This document shows positions 1 to 5,260 of a DNA stretch of 11,134 bases, piece after piece. The notes beneath the pieces are model-generated. The model was not told where the DNA came from, did not search any database, and saw only the letters and a list, made by a program, of their open reading frames with translations. Both the position numbers and the translations under genes were made by a program. Origin of the DNA: Bacillota bacterium (GTDB lineage Bacteria > Bacillota > Clostridia > Peptostreptococcales > Acidaminobacteraceae); the NCBI GenBank assembly GCA_030529205.1, contig JAUMXJ010000005.1:1-11134 (forward strand), read 5' to 3'. Every line of letters starts with the position of its first letter. Position 1 is the first letter of the stretch.

Positions 1-250
1 GCGGGAGATCGAGCTTTGAAAAACAGGCAAAGCTTTCGTCCTCAATCTCCACTTCCGCCACTTCATACTCGCTCTCGATCCCGACGGAAAGAGGGGAGGC
101 AAAATTGAGTTTCACCGTGGGATTGAAGCCCTCGGTATACTTTACAACCACTCCGCTTCGTCGGAATGTGCGCTCGAAGAGCTTGGTCATCTCCAAATGA
201 CCGATGTAGGACGCGCTCCCGAGTTTCGAGTACTGAAACCGAACAATCAT
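1..250 (-). CDS. DUF2344 / TIGR03936-family protein, partial (3' part beyond left edge)
   Basis: Only the first 83 codons are present; the rest lies beyond the left edge. The protein starts MIVRFQYSKLGSASYIGHLE and continues through a TEGFNP...LNFASPLSVGIES stretch. This matches my recollection of the N-terminus of the DUF2344 (TIGR03936) family, which is often encoded right after, or fused to, a TIGR03960 radical SAM protein. The biochemical function of the family is not established. The start is well supported: the ATG overlaps the TGA of the upstream radical SAM gene (ATGA), and an AGAGGAG Shine-Dalgarno lies about 6 nt before it. The overlap implies translational coupling and probably a shared function or complex. 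I see no frameshift in the visible part. Family assignment is by recognition of the N-terminal motif only. Confidence 0.85.
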   Translation of the reverse strand, partial: MIVRFQYSKLGSASYIGHLEMTKLFERTFRRSGVVVKYTEGFNPTVKLNFASPLSVGIESEYEVAEVEIEDESFACFSKLDLP

Positions 251-2184
251 GAATTCTCCTCTTTTCGTCGCTCTTCTCCGGGATTTTTCAGCACGAATGC
301 GCTGTCATCGCTGAAGCGATAAGTGGAATATCCGTTCGGAGAAAGACAGCCCACGCCGCAGTTCACACATCCGTAGCGGCAGTCGTTCGTAATCTCCGCC
401 CGCACCGCCTTTTCGTACTCGCGCCAAAGAAATGACTTGCTGATTACGCAATCGATAAAATCCCAAGGCAAAAACTCGTCCCGGCTTCGTTCCCGCTCAT
501 TGAAAATTTTCGGTTCGATTCCGCACAGTGCAAATGCTTCCATCCACTTGTCGAATTTAAAATGCTCACTCCAGCCGTCAAAGATACAGCCGAGCTCGAC
601 CGCCTTGAGAATCACCTCCGAGAGTCTTCTGTCTCCGCGCGCAAAGACCCCCTCGAGCCAGCTTTCCAGCGGCGCATGATAGTTCAGCGTAATCTTCCTG
701 CCCGGATTGGCTCCCTTCAGGACTCCGATCTTTCGATGGAACTCCTCGACGGAACACTGCGGAACCCACTGAAACGGAGTAAACGGCTTCGGAACGAAGC
801 AAGAGGCGCTCGCCGTCACCTCACAGCTCTTCTTCATATCTTCCGGTTTGACCCGCTTAAAAATCCAAAGTGCCCGTTTTGCAACGTGAATAATCCCCTC
901 GATGTCCTCATCCCGCTCCGTCGGGAGACCGATCATAAAGTACAGTTTGACCCTGAACCATCCGAGCGAAAAGATATCCTCGAATGTATTTTTGATGTCT
1001 TCATCCGTGACACCCTTGTTGATCACATCGCGCATGCGTTGCGTTCCGGCCTCCGGTGCAAACGTCAGTCCCGTCTTTCTTACTTTTTGGATATTCTTCA
1101 ACACACTGACGGAAGTGGCATCCATGCGCAACGAAGGTAGACTGACGGCGACTCCGTCTTTTTCAAACTTCTCGAGAAGTCCGGAGACCAAGTCCTCCAC
1201 TTCACTGTAATCCAAACTCGAAAGACTCATAATGGAGAGTTCGTCGTATCCGGTGTTTTCAATGAGCGTTCCCGCCTGGCACAGAAGAGAATCCTTGGTA
1301 TTCTCCCGAATCGGACGGTAGATCATGCCCGCCTGACAGAATCTGCATCCCCTCGTACAACCCCGAAACACCTCGACCGAGACGCGATCATGAACAATTT
1401 CGGTGAACGGAACAATCTGCCTGGTGTAGCGATAAGATGAAGTTGCAATCCTTCTTCTCACTTTCCTGAGCGGCTTGCCGTCCGCCATGGTATAGGTGGA
1501 GATCACGTCCCCATTGTACTCCGGCACATAAAAAATCGGCACATAGACCCCTTCGATCTTGGACGCTTCTTTAAGAAATTCAAGTCTTCCTTCCTTGCTG
1601 CGCACATCGAAGCGTCTCGCCAGATTGAGCACGTCGGGCATCATGTCCTCGCCCTCTCCGATCATGAACAGGTCCACAATATCCGCAATCGGCTCCGGAT
1701 TGACGGCGCAGGGACCGCCCGCGACAATCAGGGGATGACCGTCCCCCCGGTCTTTTGACCTTGCGGGAATTCCGGAGAGCATCAACATCTTGACCAGATT
1801 GCTGAACGACAGTTCGTACTGAAGGGTAAAACCCAGCACATCCACTTCGCCGACCGGCGTCTTCGTCTCATAGGTGAACAGAGGGATATTGTGCGTGTGC
1901 ATGCGCTCCATCATGTCCACCCACGGCATAAAGGTTCTCTCCATTGCAATTTCGGGGATTTCATTGATCATCTGATAGAGGAGATGCAGCCCCACATAAC
2001 TCATGCCGACCTCGTACACATCGGGAAAGGCAAAACAAAAGAGAAGCTCCGGATTTTCTTTTACAACGGTATTGACCTCCCCGCCGATATAGCGGGAAGG
2101 CTTTTCCACGGTAGATAAATCAATGGCTTCCAGAGATTCTCGAACAGATGTCCGTACTTGATTCAAACGATTTGTCAAACGCAT
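247..2184 (-). CDS. B12-binding-like radical SAM protein (TIGR03960-like), function unknown
   Basis: A 645-aa protein. The N-terminal third (about residues 25-190) resembles a cobalamin-binding Rossmann-type domain (PDVYEVGMSYVGL, then GGPCAVNPEP and FMIGEGED), but the classic DxHxxG cobalamin motif is absent, so B12 binding rests on fold similarity only. The radical SAM core follows, with the [4Fe-4S] motif CxxxCxxC at C276, C280 and C283, and FAPEAGTQRMRDVINKG and FMIGLPTERDEDIEG further on (residues 375-430). A C-terminal cysteine group (C602, C606, C609, C613) could hold a second metal centre. Length and architecture fit the TIGR03960 family, whose reaction and substrate are not known to me. 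The start has an AGGA about 7 nt upstream and follows rodA by 71 nt. The stop overlaps the DUF2344 start. The N-terminus (KPSRYIGGEVN) matches the usual family beginning, which supports the chosen ATG. Confidence 0.92.
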   Translation of the reverse strand: MRLTNRLNQVRTSVRESLEAIDLSTVEKPSRYIGGEVNTVVKENPELLFCFAFPDVYEVGMSYVGLHLLYQMINEIPEIAMERTFMPWVDMMERMHTHNIPLFTYETKTPVGEVDVLGFTLQYELSFSNLVKMLMLSGIPARSKDRGDGHPLIVAGGPCAVNPEPIADIVDLFMIGEGEDMMPDVLNLARRFDVRSKEGRLEFLKEASKIEGVYVPIFYVPEYNGDVISTYTMADGKPLRKVRRRIATSSYRYTRQIVPFTEIVHDRVSVEVFRGCTRGCRFCQAGMIYRPIRENTKDSLLCQAGTLIENTGYDELSIMSLSSLDYSEVEDLVSGLLEKFEKDGVAVSLPSLRMDATSVSVLKNIQKVRKTGLTFAPEAGTQRMRDVINKGVTDEDIKNTFEDIFSLGWFRVKLYFMIGLPTERDEDIEGIIHVAKRALWIFKRVKPEDMKKSCEVTASASCFVPKPFTPFQWVPQCSVEEFHRKIGVLKGANPGRKITLNYHAPLESWLEGVFARGDRRLSEVILKAVELGCIFDGWSEHFKFDKWMEAFALCGIEPKIFNERERSRDEFLPWDFIDCVISKSFLWREYEKAVRAEITNDCRYGCVNCGVGCLSPNGYSTYRFSDDSAFVLKNPGEERRKEENS

Positions 2185-2255
2185 ATTCTATCCTGTATTG
2201 ATACTTCCTTTCCTTTGCTCCGTCTTCGCTGTCCGTCGACCCCGAAGATCCGCGC
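2185..2255 (-). other. rodA - radical SAM intergenic spacer with small inverted repeat
   Basis: This 71-nt spacer is the longest in the window. It contains a 6-bp inverted repeat, TCTTCG at 2223-2228 and CGAAGA at 2243-2248, with a 14-nt loop that could itself pair through GTC/GAC. No run of T follows on the minus strand; the sequence there is purine-rich (GGAGCAAAGGAAAGGAAG). A rho-independent terminator is therefore unlikely, and read-through from rodA is plausible. I see no convincing -35/-10 pair for the radical SAM gene here. Confidence 0.4.
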
Positions 2256-3380
2256 TTAATACACTTTTTCAAACTCGACGCTTGTCTTTTTCTGCACTCG
2301 ATAGATATTGCAACTGTGCACCAATCCGACAGCCAGCAAGGAAGAGACGAGTGAAGTCGGTCCGGCGCTGAAAAAAGGCAGAGTCAAACCGGTCACCGGC
2401 ATTGCTCCCATCGTCATTCCGATGTTTTCGAGTATCTGAAATCCGAACAGGAAAAGCACGCCGACGACGATATTCGAAGCGAACATGTCCTTTACATTCA
2501 CGGCGATATAAAGCAGTCTGAGAAGAAGAAGGACAAACAGCGAAATCAGGAGCATTCCGCCATAGTAGCCCCATTCTTCGACAAAGACCGCAAAAATAAA
2601 GTCGCTCTCCTTGACCGGCAAGTAGTTGAGTCTGTGAAATTCTCCGGCGAACAGTCCCTTCCCCGTATATCCTCCGGACCCGATGGAAATCTTGCTCATG
2701 AGGACATGGTAATTTCCCGGAAGCGTCAGGTCGTCCTGACTGACAAAGGCGAGGAGTCTGTCTTTCTGGTATTGTCCCAATTTGTTGTAAAAAATCGGTG
2801 CGGTAACCGCGAACAGGCTTCCGACGAGAAGCATGTGCCAGTACTTGATGCCGCCAGCGAAGAGAATGCCGATGGTGATAAAGACGAACACGAGCGCCGT
2901 CCCGAGATCCGGCTGCTTGAGAAGCAGGTAAATCAAGGGTAGCGATGTGCTGCCTGCGATGAGAGCATCGAGAAAACTGTTGATCCCGCCCTTTTTTTCA
3001 ATAAACTTCGACAAAAACAGAATGTACCCGAGTTTGGATATTTCACTGGTTTGAAAATCAAAGACACCGAGATCAATCCAGCTCATGGCACCGCCCCGCA
3101 CCACTCCGACACCCGGAATATAGAGAATCAGCAGGAGACCGAGGGAGGCGGCGTATATCACCCAGTGTAAATACCCCCAAAACTTATAATCAATAAAAAG
3201 CAGCACCATCATGAAGATGATGCCGATAAGAAACCCTATAAATTGGAATTTAACCTCCCGCGTGATGCCGTATAGATCGTATCCGGTCGCGCTGGCAATG
3301 GTCACCATGCCGATTGCGAAAATGACGATGACGAGCAGCATCAACAGGTAATCAAATCCTTTTAAAATCTGTCTGAACAT
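2256..3380 (-). CDS. rodA: RodA, SEDS peptidoglycan glycosyltransferase
   Basis: A 374-aa polytopic membrane protein, about ten hydrophobic segments, normal length for RodA. SEDS proteins polymerise lipid II into glycan strands and pair with a class B PBP, here probably the PBP2 encoded four genes upstream. Visible signatures are GAMSWIDLG (97-105), KQPDLGTALVF (155-165) and YLPVKESDFIFAVFVEEWG (253-271). D260 in SDFIFA matches the conserved catalytic aspartate of RodA. The late loop reads LPFFSAGPTSLV (residues 334-345), where SEDS proteins usually have a form of SYGGSS; the Ala and Pro are deviations. The gene starts 2 nt after the minE stop with only a weak purine-rich stretch (AGAAGA) as ribosome-binding site, so it probably depends on coupling to minE. 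FtsW and SpoVE are the alternative SEDS members, but the mre/PBP2/min context favours RodA. Confidence 0.93.
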   Translation of the reverse strand: MFRQILKGFDYLLMLLVIVIFAIGMVTIASATGYDLYGITREVKFQFIGFLIGIIFMMVLLFIDYKFWGYLHWVIYAASLGLLLILYIPGVGVVRGGAMSWIDLGVFDFQTSEISKLGYILFLSKFIEKKGGINSFLDALIAGSTSLPLIYLLLKQPDLGTALVFVFITIGILFAGGIKYWHMLLVGSLFAVTAPIFYNKLGQYQKDRLLAFVSQDDLTLPGNYHVLMSKISIGSGGYTGKGLFAGEFHRLNYLPVKESDFIFAVFVEEWGYYGGMLLISLFVLLLLRLLYIAVNVKDMFASNIVVGVLFLFGFQILENIGMTMGAMPVTGLTLPFFSAGPTSLVSSLLAVGLVHSCNIYRVQKKTSVEFEKVY

Positions 3381-3382
3381 GT

Positions 3383-3682
3383 CTATCTTCTTTTGTTCTT
3401 ACCGCGATCTGCGGGCGTCTCGTTCCTTTTGATTCTCGCAATCGGGATGGTCGCATGAAGGACACTCTTGTTCGCCCCTTCGCGAGTAAATCTCGCCTCC
3501 ACTTCCGACGGATCGTATTCGATATGCTTCGATACCGCTATGATAATATCGCGTTTGATGTTTTCCAAAAGCTCGGGATTTACCCCGGCACGATCGTAGT
3601 GGATCTGTAGATTGATTCTATTTTTAGCGGTTTCCGCACTCGTTTCTTTCTTTTTTCCGAAAAGATTTTTAAATATGCACAT
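3383..3682 (-). CDS. minE: MinE, cell division topological specificity factor
   Basis: A 99-aa protein that stimulates MinD ATPase activity and displaces MinCD from the membrane, keeping mid-cell free for the division ring. The N-terminus (MCIFKNLFGKKK) fits the short amphipathic membrane-targeting segment. Residues 19-33 (AKNRINLQIHYDRAG) match the MinD-contact region, and residues 35-80 (NPELLENIKRDIIIAVSKHI, then EYDPSEVEARF) match the dimerising topological domain. It is somewhat longer than the E. coli protein (88 aa) because of a basic tail ending RGKNKRR. The start is fixed by a perfect AGGAGG at 3687-3692, 4 nt before the ATG, overlapping the minD stop. MinE is absent from Bacillus but common in Clostridia, which informs the organism call. 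Confidence 0.93.
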   Translation of the reverse strand: MCIFKNLFGKKKETSAETAKNRINLQIHYDRAGVNPELLENIKRDIIIAVSKHIEYDPSEVEARFTREGANKSVLHATIPIARIKRNETPADRGKNKRR

Positions 3683-3686
3683 ACAT

Positions 3687-3692
3687 CCTCCT
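3687..3692 (-). promoter_or_regulatory. Ribosome-binding site of minE, overlapping minD stop
   Basis: The minus strand reads TAGGAGGATGTATG: the minD stop TAG shares its last two bases with a perfect AGGAGG, which ends 4 nt before the minE ATG. An out-of-frame ATG at 3684-3686 lies too close to the AGGAGG to be a likely start. The arrangement supports coupled minD-minE translation. Confidence 0.8.
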
Positions 3693-4488
3693 ATTTTCTA
3701 AAGAACAGACTTTTGAACTTTTCCAAAAAACCGGTATTTTGTGCACTAAAATCTATAAATTCCACTTCTTCGCCTTCGATTCTTCTCGCAATATTGCGGA
3801 ACGCTCTCCCGGACAGGGAACTGTCCTTCATCACTGCAGGTTCGCCTCTGTTGGTCGTCGTCACAATGTCTTCATCATCCGGAACCACACCGAGCAAATC
3901 GATTGCCAGGATTTCTTTGATATCGTCCACCGCAAGCATATCTCCCTTTTTGACCATGTTGTACCTGAGTCTGTTGACCAAAAGTTTTGAATCCTCTATT
4001 TCGGCGACTTCCAGCATGCCGATAATGCGATCCGCATCTCTCACGGAAGACACTTCGGGCGTCACGACGACAATCGCTCTATCCGCCGCAACCACCGCAT
4101 TTTTAAAACCCTGCTCGATTCCGGCAGGACAGTCGATGATGACATAGTCGTTGAACTCTTTCAGTTTGTTGATAATATCGCTCATCTGCTCCGGATTGAC
4201 CGCATTTTTATCCTTGGTTTGCGCGGCAGGCAGGAGTGTAAGATTTTCAAATCTCTTGTCCTTGATCAGAGCCTGTTTGAGTTTGCAGATACCGTTGACG
4301 ACATCGACAATGTCATAGACAATTCTGTTTTCGAGTCCGAGCACGAGATCGAGATTTCTCAGACCGATGTCGGCATCCACCACACATACTCTTTTTCCCA
4401 TCAATGCGAGTGCAGAACCGATATTTGCAGTGGTTGTAGTCTTTCCTACACCACCTTTCCCCGATGTTACTACGATTGCCGTCGCCAT
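3691..4488 (-). CDS. minD: MinD, septum site-determining ATPase
   Basis: A 265-aa membrane-cycling ATPase of the ParA/MinD class. In the ATP form it dimerises, binds membrane and recruits MinC; MinE triggers hydrolysis. The deviant Walker A motif KGGVGKTT is at residues 11-18, with signature lysine K11 and P-loop lysine K16. VVDADIGLRNLD (36-47) carries the switch aspartate D40, and YVIIDCPAGI (115-124) is the Walker B region. The last residues, FLEKFKSLFFRK (254-265), form a basic/hydrophobic amphipathic tail expected to be the membrane-targeting helix. Length is normal. The ATG directly follows the minC TAG with no gap, and its AGGAGG ribosome-binding site lies inside the last minC codons, so coupling is likely. 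The C-terminal helix and the minC/minE neighbours exclude other ParA-type proteins. Confidence 0.97.
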   Translation of the reverse strand: MATAIVVTSGKGGVGKTTTTANIGSALALMGKRVCVVDADIGLRNLDLVLGLENRIVYDIVDVVNGICKLKQALIKDKRFENLTLLPAAQTKDKNAVNPEQMSDIINKLKEFNDYVIIDCPAGIEQGFKNAVVAADRAIVVVTPEVSSVRDADRIIGMLEVAEIEDSKLLVNRLRYNMVKKGDMLAVDDIKEILAIDLLGVVPDDEDIVTTTNRGEPAVMKDSSLSGRAFRNIARRIEGEEVEFIDFSAQNTGFLEKFKSLFFRK

Positions 4489-5208
4489 CTATACCTCCTC
4501 CAATACAATTTTCTCATCCAACAGTTTTGCAATCTCGGGCACGCCCTTGGCTTTATGACTCTTCCCTCTTGCAGGACCGGATACATATCGTGCGATGCGA
4601 ATCTGAGTCGGCGCAAAATGCAATGCCACAATGAAAGCATTTTCGTCTCCCGCAGCACCTGCATGCAGAAGCCCCAATGCTTTTCCGAGACAGATTATAT
4701 TGCCGTCCGCAATGACTTCGGCTCCCGCATTGATGTCTCCGAGAACAATCACATGACCGGCAAACCGAATGGATGTTCCGGATCTGAGGGTTCCGCTATG
4801 AACCATCGCATTTCCCGTCTCCACCGCCATCTTTTCTTTCAAAAAAGCATTTTCTTTCTCGAGCATCTCCAGCTTTGGCGCCATTTCCTCGTCCAAAATC
4901 TTTTGAAATTCGGCGAGAACCTCCTCTCGGACTTTTTTCTCGATAAAAGCCCGAGACTGCTTCTCGTCAAATTCTTCCAAACTGACGGATCTTTTTCCGG
5001 TGGCTCTATAAATCACCTCGTCCAACATGGCCTTTTCACTGTAACTCAAAGTTCTCCCCGTCGTCCCGATGAACTTGGAATTTGCATAAAAAGCACTGCC
5101 GGAGATCTGCTCTTCCAATCTTGCCAAAATGTCCTCAACAGGCGCATCCGGATCGAGTTTGATGACGGCGCCTTGTGCGGTTCCCTTGATTTCTATTACT
5201 CTATTCAT
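4489..5208 (-). CDS. minC: MinC, septum site-determining inhibitor of FtsZ
   Basis: A 239-aa protein that blocks FtsZ ring assembly away from mid-cell when recruited by MinD. The N-terminal domain spans about residues 1-70. A long charged segment, likely helical or coiled coil (about 75-130, rich in Glu/Lys), links it to the C-terminal beta-helix domain (about 133-210). That domain shows the family signatures SGTLRSGTSIRFAGHVIVLG, GDINAGAEVIADGNI and HAGAAGDENAFI. The usual loop reading like LRG before HAG is ALGLL here. The start at 5208 is chosen because the MinC fold begins there (MNRVIEIKG) and the upstream codons belong to the PBP2 end and spacer in another frame. Its ribosome-binding site is poor (TTTTTGAGT), unlike its neighbours. 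The stop TAG abuts the minD ATG. Confidence 0.93.
   Translation of the reverse strand: MNRVIEIKGTAQGAVIKLDPDAPVEDILARLEEQISGSAFYANSKFIGTTGRTLSYSEKAMLDEVIYRATGKRSVSLEEFDEKQSRAFIEKKVREEVLAEFQKILDEEMAPKLEMLEKENAFLKEKMAVETGNAMVHSGTLRSGTSIRFAGHVIVLGDINAGAEVIADGNIICLGKALGLLHAGAAGDENAFIVALHFAPTQIRIARYVSGPARGKSHKAKGVPEIAKLLDEKIVLEEV
4494..4499 (-). promoter_or_regulatory. Ribosome-binding site of minD inside minC
   Basis: AGGAGG (then T) lies within the final minC codons (E E V stop), 5 nt before the minD ATG. A strong site combined with a zero-gap junction suggests that minD is made in excess of, but coupled to, MinC. Confidence 0.75.
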
Positions 5209-5260
5209 ACTCAAAAACAATTGTACCACAAAGAAGAAATAATCATTCACAATTATGCTG
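5209..5260 (-). other. PBP2 - minC intergenic spacer, AT-rich with inverted repeats
   Basis: A 52-nt AT-rich spacer between the PBP2 stop and the minC start. It holds an 8-bp palindrome ACAATTGT (5217-5224), plus an ACAATTA/TAATTGT inverted repeat (5249-5255 with 5262-5268, 6-nt loop) whose distal arm overlaps the PBP2 stop codon. The stem is weak (mostly A-T pairs) and no long T-run follows, so it is not a convincing terminator. The repeated ACAATT units could be chance in AT-rich DNA or half-sites for a regulator. Confidence 0.4.
5220..5228 (-). promoter_or_regulatory. Candidate extended -10 promoter element upstream of minC
   Basis: The minus strand reads TGGTACAAT, a good match to an extended -10 element (TGnTATAAT) with one mismatch. 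I find no good -35 at 16-18 nt, although extended -10 promoters can work without one. A start 6-8 nt downstream would give a leader of only about 4-6 nt before the minC ATG, close to leaderless, which would fit the weak minC ribosome-binding site. This is inference from one short motif in AT-rich DNA. Confidence 0.25.
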
